From the NCBI GenBank assembly GCA_000469685.2, contig LS997562.1:38600345-38664344 (forward strand): DNA of 64,000 bases, read 5' to 3'. Made by a program: the position numbers and the translations under genes. Shown piece after piece: positions 1 through 11,500 of the stretch. The notes under the pieces are model-generated. The model saw only the letters and a list, made by a program, of their open reading frames with translations, was not told where the DNA came from and searched no databases. This DNA is from Haemonchus contortus. Taxonomy: Eukaryota > Nematoda > Chromadorea > Rhabditida > Trichostrongylidae. How positions within the stretch are numbered: position 1 is the first letter of the stretch; each line of letters opens with the position of its first letter.

Positions 1-331
1 GTCCTAGGGCAGCATATGGTGTCTCAGAGATAGGATTAAATCAAGAAATGGTATGTTATCATCACGATGCTTAGAACTGTAACGTTCAATCAACTGGTCC
101 TTTCGATACAATGTACATAAAATTCCGATCCTTAAGAAACGACGTTCAAGGTGCATTTCCAGCACAGCGTGCTGGCGATAGTGAAGCTGTTCAGGTTTTC
201 ATAGGAGAAATAAGCTGGCTGGATTACTTGGAATGATTATTAACTGAGTGAGTACATAGAATTTTCCGCAATTTTTCCCACAATAGATTGCATTTGAAGG
301 AAAAAAGCGATCAAAAATAATAATTATTTAC

Positions 332-3300
332 CCATAGCTGAAACCTTTTCCTCCAGATTACTTTTCTCCGATTCAACAGCAGCTAGATCGTTCATCATGA
401 GGTCCGTACACAGTGATTCCAATAGAACGTCAGTTTTCCGGGTTAGCTGAATTCAGTTTGTATTACTAGGCTGCATAGAAAATTTTGAACATCTCTCTAA
501 CACTTGACGCCTTTTTCCAATTTTTGGTAGAATTTCGGAAGATTATATTGCGCGAGGATTCCTGTTCCCTCTGCAGTTTCTAGATTAGAACCACAATACC
601 ATGAAACTGAAAAGGGAGTTTATATTGAGTTCATAAGCTTTTTCTGATTTTACGATAAGATAAGACATGCCGCTTGTCAATATCACCACATCACAGCACT
701 GTGACAACATTGTCGTTTCTCTTACAACTTTTTACCATCACTATTAGATGAGTTGCAGAGCTCTTCATGCTGACGTTACAGTATATTTTCATTCCCTATA
801 TTCTAAATGAGAGAAAAACACCCGTAGTATCGTTCTCGACGGGTGCCCCAAGTTTACGATGCACCACATTCAACAAAAAACCTCCGCAGCAACTTGCAGT
901 AGTTTTTCTTCGAAAAAATTTTCTTTCTGTAAAGCACCTGTTCAGCCGTTTGGAAAGCAGCAATACATTAATTACTGGAAAAAACCGAACAAGAGTGGAA
1001 ATTGATGAGTACGAGTTTTTCCGATCGCAAAATTGTTCAGGAAGGACAAAAAATCAAAGAAGTGGGGAAAGTACGAACATTTGGTAATTGATCTTCTAAT
1101 GGGACCATAAAAATCGCAAGAAAGGGCTAGAGAATGACAACTCGACCTTCACAAAACGAAATTACCTCGAAAAATCTGAACATAAATTTTATGGGACAAA
1201 ATTTACATTTATGGACTTAGGTTAATGGTAAGCAGAGCCGCTATAGTGCACGCAATACCCACCACCAGAGTTTGGACCAGATCTGAGTCGACCCATCATT
1301 ACGGCTTCATTTAACTTTTATGGAAATTGATCGATGTAAAGAATGCCTTGATCTTGGCACCGGTCAGCTTCCTTCAACTGTTGTGGAAGCTGAATATCCA
1401 TTCAAACCAACCTTCCACCTCAGTAGACATCTTGCGCTTGGCATATCTTCACAGTGCAAGACGTTTTACCTCTTTTTTCTTCGAAGGACGGTCAAAAATT
1501 GGAATATTTTCAATCTATCGTGGTCATGAAAAGGAATTCAAGCGAGCTGAGGAGCTGGTCCAAATTACTTGCCATACCATCATTATATAGTCTCACTGCT
1601 CTTCCTTTCTTTCATAACCACGTATTGGCTATATTAGCTTTTCCCATCGCCGAGCTGTCAAGGAAGGCCTAAGGCCAACAAATACACCATTTTAAAAAGT
1701 ATAAAATTCCATCAAAACAAAGTTGGTTCCACTATAAAAGATTCGGATTGCGGAACGATATAGTATTAGCTTTATTAGCTTTATTTTTCTCCACTGCAGC
1801 GAGAAGGTTGTAAAGCGCCCCTAGAGGTTTTTGAGCTCGGGAAGAAGAGAGTGGTTTTCTTCTGTGGTTTTCTTTCTTCAAGTGCTTCTCGGCAGTTGTT
1901 TCTAGAATACCACTGGAACCATATAAACTTCCGCAAAACGTCGATGGATGGCTATCGTAAAGAAAAAAGGAAAAAGAGATGTGGATTACGTAAGCACCGC
2001 TTACTGCTGCGCCCTAAGCAGCCCACATTTATTTTTATTTCATCTAAATTTCTACATTTCTACATTCCTTACTCTTATGTTTACCTCTTGATCACCTTTA
2101 CAGCCTACTTACTCTCTCTCATATTTATATTCATCTGAATACCCTTTTGAAGGGCTGCACCCTACCTCAAGCTCCTCGAGAGGCCGTGCATCCGTCTCAT
2201 TAGTAGAATAAAAGGTGCAATTACAAGGATCAAGATATTTCTACGATGTTTATGAAACCAGGGTTTATCCCCCACCGTACTCAAAATCAAACAGTTTTAA
2301 AGTGAGCCCGTTGCTGGTAAGAAAGGACCTAACGACATCAAAAAGTGCGAATTAGGTACGAACCACTAGCCAATGCACTATAAACAACTGCTTCGACCAC
2401 TTCTAACTGATCTCACATCAGAAGCAATTTACATTGCCAAAAAGAAACTCCCTCTAAGTTCAGGAGAAACAACTTTTCACTCCTAAAGCAATCAATCGAC
2501 TTAGTGAACTCACATCGCTAACACGTGTATGAAATTCTTCACTCTGCCTGGCCATGCCGGTTTGCCTTTCCACACGATTTGCGTACTGTCTCGCCAGAGC
2601 ACGAACTTGTTCCCGAGCCTGAATTCTTGCAAAAAAGTTTCTTTTTCACGAAATCGGTAATTCAATTATACAAGAATATTTAGATTTTTTGAGAACGAAG
2701 ATTTGCGTACCTTCTCAAGTGTGATCGAATGAGCTGGTACTGCCGCCATTAAGCGTGATGCTAATTCCGCTAGTTCGTCAGCTTGCGACACGATTTCCTT
2801 AAGAAAATCATAATATTTTCATAATTAATAGATTTCATTTTTATTCGTCCAAAATTGGCTATATCGGTTGGATATTCGAAATATCAACAGATACAGATGA
2901 AGTAAAGTTCATTGAGAACGCGACCAGGGATTCAATGCGATTTAGGATAACTTGAGCTCGAAAAGACGCGAAATAGGTGAAAACCCCAGTAGATAAATGT
3001 CATTGCTAATCATGAAGCAGTTTAATTTGCCAAGTTCTATGAAAGCGTACTTGAGTGAACAGCGGCGTACTGGAGCCTTTTGAAACCTTAGATAAGGCAG
3101 AGCAGGAAAAGGAACAGACTGAGACCGTTGAGGACCTTGGATAAGGCATGGGCCTTGAAAGAAACAAATTGGGAATCAAACTTATCTGTAAGCTCATTAT
3201 ATCAGCTTTATTTTTTTACTGAATGAGCAATGTCAAGAGATTTCAATTGAAATCAGCTGGGGCTGGTCAGTAGCTTGAAGCAGGCGGTCACTGAGCTGAA

Positions 3301-6300
3301 CCGCGAGGAATGGAACGTAGCGTGGAAGTGCAAAGGGTTGTAATGAAAAGCCGACGTAGAGTGTGAGCTCCCACAGCTGGAATGCATCAGAGACAGGTGG
3401 AGTAAGATCCGATAAGAGCGAGATCGATGGCGGCTTTCTGTACCCAAAAGAAATGGGTTGTAATGCCCGATTCTGAGAATATTCTCTTGAATGGTGTATA
3501 GATGGGTATTTTAGCCCAAACAAGCGAGTGTTATAAAATCGTAGGTAGTCAACCAGAGAATAGTATGCGAGGACTTGAAATTCGATATGTTCTAGTTCAT
3601 CCGCTTGGACCCTTCCTACGAATTTCTTATCGTTTGAAATGGGGAGTATTATCGACTGATCAAATATTGATTGAAATCGACAAGTTGGGGGTATGAAGTA
3701 CGCTGATGCTTCCTTTCTTCTAGATTTCCCTCTCAAATAGAGGTTACCCAACCCACCTCTCCCCCCTCCTTCCCATCCCAGATCTTCGATAATCACCGAT
3801 ACCATTATCATGTTCCCGTAAAAAGATGATTTAATTTTAAATAGTAGTCGAATTCGAAAGCATAACGGAGGCGTCTTTGAGGTTACCGTGGAGGTCGTAG
3901 CACAGGAGTCAGAATTGTGCTCACGCAAAACCCTCGAGGCATTCTGGATACAAGTCACTGATCCAAAAAGGAATCGTAGGGAAGAATATCTCGCAATCAC
4001 GCGGGAGCTGCGACCTTATATAATATTCCTTCCCGACTTTTATTGAGGATTGACCCCAGCTGACACTGGTCGGTTGGTACCACCACTCACTGGGTGGTTT
4101 CAAAGATTCCACGGAGCTACGGTGAGTGCCTCTCCTTTAGATCACTTACGTGCCCTGGGGGTCTCGAAATTCGGTGAGTTGGTGGAGAAGCTTGGTCGGA
4201 TAGTCACAAATTGTTATGATCCTTTCAGGCTCTGAAGAAGGCAATTTCGCTGAAACGTCAGCCTAATAAAGCTTGTTTACAAACCTCATGAAGAGTTCAG
4301 AAAAACAATAAACTTAAAATAGTGTATTTGAATTATTGATTTTTCTATGAAGGACATGAGGTATTTCCACATGAAACTCACATACTGAACCTCCTATAAG
4401 TCTGTCTGTTCATTTATTCATCCAGCTGTACTGTAAATTACAAGTACAAGTCACAAAGAAAAAGTGTTGGAGAAAAGATTTTCAAAGTAGGAAGAAAAAA
4501 TAAATAAGTATTTCATAAAATATGAGAAAAAGTGAAATATCTCGAAAAAGGGAAACAGAAATATAAAAATAGGTATAAAAATTTAAAAGTGTATAAAAAA
4601 AGCCTGGTATAAGTGTGAGAAATTACACAGACAACGAGAAGCATCTGAGGCAAGGATGGGTAATCCCTTCATCCTCGTATTCCCACTGCAGTGTGAACAT
4701 ATTCATTTATGCCCCTCACAGCTGCTTTCACTCTGCGCAGCAGGCACTAACACCTATTAAATCTAATCAACTAGGTATGCCAGGGTGTTTTTGTAGGCCA
4801 TTGTCTGGGTTTTGGGAAACTCATGAAGTCTACAAACAGGTTACACCCTCACTTTGGTAATGCAGTAAAATTTAAATTGCCACACAACCCTAGGCCAACG
4901 ATAGGAAAAAAGTTTAGGTTTTCGAGACAAGGGGGCGAAGTTGTGTATGCAGGCAAAACTGGTTACTTTTACGATTGCCTGAACCTCACATTACACTGGA
5001 AATGTTCAAAAGATTGCAATACCATGCTGATTTTCTAGGAATAGCGGTGAAGTATAAACGCCTACCGAAAGCTTGGATTTAGCTTGAGACAATCGCTTGC
5101 ACCCTTGTTTATTTCTTTATTTCGAGCGTAAACACCGTGATACGAGGTAATTGGTAATTGAGTTTTTTTAAAAATGGCGATTTCCGATTTCTGTCTGTCC
5201 GTCAAGAAGTTAGACCTGTCGAATGACATCATCAATCGGGGGATACTAACTGTGATGCAGAAAAAACCAGTTAGTGGATTTATAGGTCATCGTCGTACTA
5301 TTGAAACCCATTTCTCACGAAGGGCAACTCGAAGAAAAACCACACCCAAACGTCTCCGGGTAACAGGGATCCCTACTATTTCAGTGCAGGAACATCAAAC
5401 TGAAGAAGGACTATCGACTAGGAAAGAATACCATTTTTTTTCAAAAATCAAACAAAATTTTGTTTCGGAAATTCGGTTTGTCCATACCTTGCTTTTTAAC
5501 GCTAACTGTTGATGCTCCTTGACTAGTTGTCGTGCTTCATCTTTATTTTCACCGATTTCATGAAGTGTCAGTAACCATTTTTCTCCTGGACCTTCAATCC
5601 AATCCAAAAGCCTGAAACAGACAGAAGGCTACAAAGCTCTAACCATGAGATTTTTTATAAGTGAAGCGATTCATATAGGCAACTCAATTTGACCAGCTAA
5701 ATGGGAAATTGTAGGCATTCCGACTGACCTGTTCACTCCTTCGGCATGTTCTTCGAGCATTCGACATCGTTCCTCATTTTCAGCTGTTATTTTTGATAAT
5801 TCGGCTTCTTTTTGAGGTAACGATGCCAGATGCTGAAAAATGTTGATGTACGAATATCGATGTATGCATTCTGTACAGAAGGTCAATGGCTATTTTTCTG
5901 GAGGATGCCAGATGCTGAAAAATCTCGAAATGCTGAGTACAATGTCAATTTAGATAATTTGGTTAGTTTTTTGGAGTAAAGATGCCAGATGCTGGAAAAT
6001 CCACTTTAAACTGGACATAAAATTCAATGGGTATACACAGGCAGGTCAGAGCGCGAAGTTATTGCAGCAAGCAACGAGTGGAACTCTTGCGAAAAAAGAA
6101 ACGTCCCAAGTCTCTCTCTTAAAAAGTGTATCCTGAAATTTTTCAAATAGAAAGAAATAAAAAAACGGAAACTCACTTCGATTTCATCGATTTTATTTTT
6201 CAATGCTTTCGCTGCTACATCATGATGAACATTATTATCGGATTTCCTCAAATCAGCTATCAATCGACGTGCTGAAAGTGGCTACCATTGTACACGAGGC

Positions 6301-8570
6301 CGGAGGTAATTCGTAGTAAGCCTTTGAGTGGCATGTCTGCGAGGGTGAAGTCCCCTTAGTCACTTAAAATACTATATCCAGACCCTTTGTACAGCTCGAA
6401 AATCAATAAAAAAGACTTTGAATCGGAAATAAAAAAGTGGAATAGGTGCATTGACCATGGGAATGATTGCAGACTGCTTGCTCCTGCACTGATTTCCCAT
6501 CAACAAAATGGTAAATAAATAAACAACGGAACCACGGGGTCACTAGTTTTTTCGAGCTTGAAATAACTTGGATCAAGAATTCATATTTAATACTGATTCG
6601 GAAGCTTTCGGATACCTTCCGCAATAACTGGGTCGTCAGGAGTGATCTGAAGTCGCCCATTAGCTTGAATAACATCTTGTGCAAGGCTGTTCAATTCAGT
6701 CATCATAACCTCTATTTTCTAAAAGATAAAAGCCTATGAGGCTTCGATCAATAAATCGATAAAGAGTTGTATACACTCATCAAGTATACATACCTCCCGA
6801 TCATCGCACCATTTCTCAGCGTCATAAGTGAATGTGCCACCGAAAATTTCCGGTAATTGTGATATGTCAATGTATTTGGATAATTTATGCAGAGATACAA
6901 GCAGTGTCTGAAATGGTTTTCCGTTCAGTAATTGTTAAGTTTGTCTATAATCAACGTTAAATGCAATTTACAATTTTTAAGTTACCACTAGTCAACGGAC
7001 TCAATTGTCAAGAAAATTTCACATTTGATCAACAACTTTGATAGTAATCTGTAAGAACCACCAAAGGACCTTCTGCATTTGATGGCATCTTTTTGTTTTC
7101 TGTTCATTTGTGTCGTGTTTTCATGCCGGCTCATGGGAAACTTAGCAGGGCGCACGCCGTGATCCTTTCGGGAAGGCACGTAGTTGCCCAGGGACCGAGC
7201 GGATTCCGTTGACTCTAGCGGCACCGTCAGTGGCATCCTTCAGAGTAGAGCGTTGAGCGTTGATCGTCGAGCGACTACACGCTGTTGACAGCGGGAGTGA
7301 TTAGGCGTAGGACCTCGCTGTACCCGCACCGGCTTGTGGCCTCCGCCGACCTATCAACCGATGCACTCGCTGCCAGCAGTTGATGCGGAACGGCCTTAGC
7401 GAGCAGAACAACTTCCTCATGGACGCAGATTGGGGCGAGGATTGATTTCGAGTGTCAAGAGTAGTATAACATGTGCTCCTAGGACTTAAGAAGGAAACTG
7501 TAATCCAACGAATTTCCAAGAAATCAAAATTCTCTCACCCGAAATTCATAACCTTCCATAATGAGATCGAAATTGATTTTTTGTTGGTGAAAGAATTTAT
7601 CTGGTTGAACGATAATAGCCATACGTATTCTATGATAAAACGCTTGCTGAAAAATGAAATTGAAATGAAGTGGACCGAACTTCCTGCTATGTCATTAAAT
7701 CGCTAACAACCAAAATCGTTTTAGAGCCAACCTGACAAGCTCGTAGAACATTTTTCAACGCTTTCGGTGACATTTTTCGGCCATCAATAAGGATACATAT
7801 GCCTTTCTCGGCGGAGTAATCGTTGATAATTTCGGAAAAATAACCTAGGACTGAGACGAGGTTTTCATATTGGAATAGAACACTGCCCATATCCGACCGG
7901 GACGTTCCTGAAGGAGATTACAGTGTTAGATTACTATACTGTGAATTCGGTAAGCATGACTTAGCATGACTGTGTGCACAAGCATGATCCGCAGCAATCT
8001 ATCCCACTGCTTCATTAAAAGGCACTCTCAAAAACTCTAAGAGGGTCTGTCATTCGAGGAGTGAACCCTCTAACTTGACGTTACTGACCGTTTCACATAC
8101 ACCCTGTACTATCATAAAGGTGTGGGTGAAACGGACAGCAACGTCAGTCAGAGCACCGGACTTATCCCTCGAATGACGGACCCTTTCGGAGTGTTTAAAA
8201 GTGCCATTGAATCATAACAGATTACTGTAAGAGCGGAGCTATTCCAAATGATTGTTTTCTCGTAAAAATAATTGAAATTCCAAGGCAATACATTTCACAG
8301 AAGAAAGAACGACTTCAAAGTTCGAATCGTCACTGCAAAATTCTTACTGTGAGTGGTGGTGGGAACATCGGTAGCCGTCGGTGTTATCGCTACAATAGCG
8401 CTTCCTGAACGGTCGACGGATCCTGAAATAAAACCAGCTTTACAAGTAAGGAGTAAAGTAACTAATAAATTTAAATAAAAAGTACTTAAACCAAAGTTAG
8501 CTTTTTCCATTAAAAGCAGAGCAGTTAGATGCATGACCAACATGGTAGAATCCCAAGTCGAAGTGGGCAT
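332..8570 (-). CDS. SESTD1: SESTD1-like CRAL-TRIO (SEC14) and spectrin-repeat protein, 12 exons, 3' partial
   Basis: Exons in transcript order are 8570-8492, 8422-8348, 7907-7732, 7646-7539, 6907-6794, 6718-6616, 6271-6177, 5832-5729, 5611-5488, 2797-2711, 2618-2514 and 446-332. All junctions agree in phase and give 428 codons plus one base. The start at 8570 has an in-frame stop just upstream. Exons 1-5 read as a CRAL-TRIO domain, with VDRSGSAIVAI, ILIDGRKMSPKALKNVL, MAIIVQPDKFF and then DISQLPEIFGGTFTYD, the usual end of this lipid-binding fold. Exons 6-12 read as spectrin-like coiled helices, with LLDWIEGPGEKWL followed by a REQV...EEFHTRVSD helix. From memory, order and motifs match vertebrate SESTD1 (a SEC14-spectrin adaptor reported to bind phospholipids and TRPC channels) better than TRIO/UNC-73 or MCF2L, but all belong to one superfamily. 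No RhoGEF domain is seen. The 3' end lies beyond base 1. No promoter was recognised. Confidence 0.8.
2798..5487. other. Long (2.7 kb) intron of the SESTD1-like gene
   Basis: The exons on either side join in phase 0 and their peptides are contiguous against my memory of SESTD1, so no exon is expected here. It holds a 255-codon minus-strand open frame (3233-4000) with no domain I recognise and no splice support, and a structured repeat end near 4227-4264 (separate entry). Confidence 0.5.
4227..4264 (+). repeat. Stem-loop repeat end with CTGAAGA...GAAACGT core
   Basis: AGGCT at 4227-4231 pairs with AGCCT at 4260-4264 and encloses CTGAAGA and GAAACGT. AATAAAG follows immediately. The same arrangement occurs on the minus strand inside the element at 32378-32565. 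It is probably the end of a dispersed retroelement-derived repeat. Confidence 0.45.
5833..6004 (-). repeat. Duplicated splice acceptor / exon-start copies inside the SESTD1-like intron
   Basis: The acceptor and first bases of the exon ending at 5832 (minus-strand reading TTTTTCAG then CATCTGGCATC) recur in the same orientation with their CAG-equivalents at 5915-5917 and 5992-5994, about 80 bp apart. The farthest copy also resembles the exon for roughly 13 codons (HLASLLQK) before an in-frame stop, so it is a decayed exon duplicate. The copy nearest the true exon keeps a perfect TTTTTCAG. Confidence 0.7.
7080..7470. other. GC-rich block in a SESTD1-like intron
   Basis: This stretch is visibly richer in G and C than the surrounding intron (between exons 6794-6907 and 7539-7646). 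It contains short open frames on the minus strand but no splice-consistent exon and no family I recognise. A dispersed repeat or an inserted non-coding segment is the likeliest explanation. Confidence 0.35.
8021..8205. mobile_element. Foldback MITE in a SESTD1-like intron
   Basis: The two halves are imperfect reverse complements over most of the length. The outer arms are GGCACTCTC... and ...TTTAAAAGTGCC; the inner arms include GTCATTCGAGG facing CCTCGAATGAC, and GACCGTTTCAC facing GTGAAACGG. Flanks CATTAA and ATTGAA could be a decayed TTAA-type target duplication. There is no coding capacity. It sits between the exons ending at 7732-7907 and starting at 8348. Confidence 0.65.
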
Positions 8571-11500
8571 TTGAAATGAAACTTATAGTGCTATAGTACA
8601 TATTTCATGCTGATTTGTTTTGAAAGCACATTCGAATTCAGTACTCAGTAAGTGTAGCCCTCTACATCGCATTTCAAATGGCCATTTCAACTTAGGATTC
8701 TTCCCTTGTAAGACTTAGTGAAGTTTTGTCATTCCAAAGAGCACTCCTCCATGACTTTCAACTGTCGAAGGATCCACAAAAGTCAGATTACTCACTCGGG
8801 GAATACCTTCGAGTATGACTAGGAGACGGATCTTAGTCAATAGTGTTCTAATTCAGGATAGAAAACAATTAAGTACTGAAGACATGGAAACCCTAGGGCA
8901 GGAGGAACTATGAGGATCATTTGAGTGACTCTACCTCCAGGCGAAATACATTCCTACGACTACACGATTCAGCCAACCGATAGGTATCTGATGCTTTCAA
9001 CAGTTTTTTTTAAGTCGCGTTTCACGACTTCCCCTCTATGAAAAATGTCGTGTAGTTAAACGTGACCCTGATTGGTAGCTGCAGCAACGATGACTAGTTG
9101 GTCGGGGACAGCAGGGCATAGAAGATGGTCGCAGACACAGTTTTTTATGGATTTATATAAACTTGTCAGAAATCAAAGTGAAGTCAATAAAAAATCAGAA
9201 CATTAATTAAAAAATACAATATCGAGTAATATCCAAACAGAGACGAAGATGTAAACCAACCTGGCAGTGAAAACACCTCCTGCAACACCTTGGCTCGGTG
9301 TTTCGTAATACTCATTGATTAGGTGAAAGTCTACGATTAGCACCGTCTATCTGAAATAGAATATTTTTTAAAACCTTTTTTTCAAAGTGATGTTTATTAC
9401 CAAATAAGGAAATTTCATCGAAAGTATCACTTAGAACGAAAAACGAACTAAAGTCAGAGAGAACCACACGATCATCGAATCAATATGATTGTTATAGAGA
9501 ATAGTGACTCGTATGTTTGCAAATGTATAAAAACGTCATGAGAACTTTGCATGAATTAAAAATTTATTGAAGGGCATTTGAATTTACGCCTTCGGAATTA
9601 ATTGAGACCATCGCTATCACTTCAAGAGAGTTTTCTGAAACAAAACGATCTTGTTTGACGTTCTATGGGAACAAGGTTGAAGAGTAGGTAATGGACCAGA
9701 GCATGAATGTCCATTTGTAGGTGAAGGAGAGCGCCTTCGAGGCAAGTGATGGAAAAATAGACCGGAAACCGAATATTCTATTTGGTAAATTTATAAGAAA
9801 AAGAAACAAATGTGAGGTTAAGGTGTGCATATCCTGAAATAGAATGTCCATTAACTAAATCTTGTTTAGATTGAACAGGCCTGTCGTTCCTTCCGATACA
9901 AGTAAGCATGAACGACCTGTATGGGTCTGGTAGAAAGGTGCTCAGATTTTATGAAGTGGTTTTCACGTTATTGTACTTGCAAAATGCACCTAATTAAAAA
10001 CGCCTACTGTCTGGGCGTGGCCCATTTTAGTAGTATACAGATCAACCCGACGATTTATGCGATTTTATATAAAAAAGAAGGAATCGAAACCCCTAAAATC
10101 GTAATACCGTCCTCACTTCCTGTGCCTGTTTCCCTTCGAGTGAAAGGAACCTGACTAACTTGCTAAAATTAATTCTATTAGTCTTCACCAAGCAAGATTT
10201 GAGCTACCTAGACTTGTGCAAACAAAATATTGGGAAATAACTTTTAGCTGTCCCATAGGACAAGCTATTTGGGAGCTGTCAGACCGTATCTGATGAAAGG
10301 AGTTATTTAAGCGTCCGGATAAGTAACCCTTAATTAACTCAGTGCTCACTGAAGTTCCTGCATCAGAAATGAGTAGGTAATTGTGGAGTCGGTGAAGTAA
10401 TGGTTTGTAGAAGGGGGGACCCATTATGACAGATACGTGTTGATTGAGAAAATTACGAAACTCCGATCAATATAGAAAATAATCCGATCAATATGGAAAA
10501 TTGTACCATTCGGAGCAGTTGAAGGCAATGAATTAACAGAGGTACACTGTAATGAATTAACAGCGTAGTTGGAAAAAGTAGCTCTGGAATCTGGGACGTT
10601 GAAGAGCCCGATGAATAGTTTCTAAGGGACAAGAACAAGCCAATGGAAGAGCCTACTTCTCGAGTGCAGCGGAACCCAGAAACGCAAGTAAATTTACCAA
10701 GATCTCAGGTGGCTGGTTGTGCGTGGGAATTTCGGCTTGTTGCGCAAACCCAATCGGGTTCTAATCGTTGCACGGGCAATATGAAACGATTAGAAACGTA
10801 TGGGATATCTGTTATCATAAAGAGAACCAAGCTTTATCGCAAAGCGGTTTTGAGTACTCAGCCCCTTACATAACGATGAGAAAACGACGAAAAAAGGAAG
10901 GAAACATAGGCTCATGACTCATTTTCCATTTTTGCATGACGTTGGTGTGCGAAAATGATTCGATTGGAAAACTTTGACTAATTAGTATTTCTGCGGACTG
11001 GGAAGAGGCCCTGGGTACGAGTGGTTGAAGTGGATAGTTGTTGAAGCTGTCTCATAGGATAAATACTTGGAACTATGACATCATGCTTATTTACACGGGT
11101 AAGAGACGGATTCCACATTATCATAGCAGACTCCGAATCACGTCACGGGAGAAAAGTAGTGCCAAACTCATTCGGAAGGCTATATTCCACTAATACAGTA
11201 GGCAAGTGGTTCAAATCAAAAACGAACTCAGTGGCTTTCCCGATTTGGATGGGAGCTGAACGCATGGCGCGACTCGAAAATATTGATTTGCATTCAGCTA
11301 TACTTATTTCTTGGACAATGATAAACTTTTTTAAACCAAGAAATCTATTCCATCTGAAATATTATGTTAACAAGCAATCGTCCAGAAGTTGTGAAGAATG
11401 AGCGGAGCGGCGCAATGATAGATGGTGTTATAACGTGCACGGTCACTAGGGGTATCCTCGCACACCCACGTATCCCTTCAGTTTGGTAATGCTAACCCGC

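Noticed and set aside
3233..4000. 255-codon minus-strand open frame
   Set aside because: It lies within the phase-0 intron of the SESTD1-like gene, has no recognisable domain and a chance-like composition. Flanking exons join contiguously without it.
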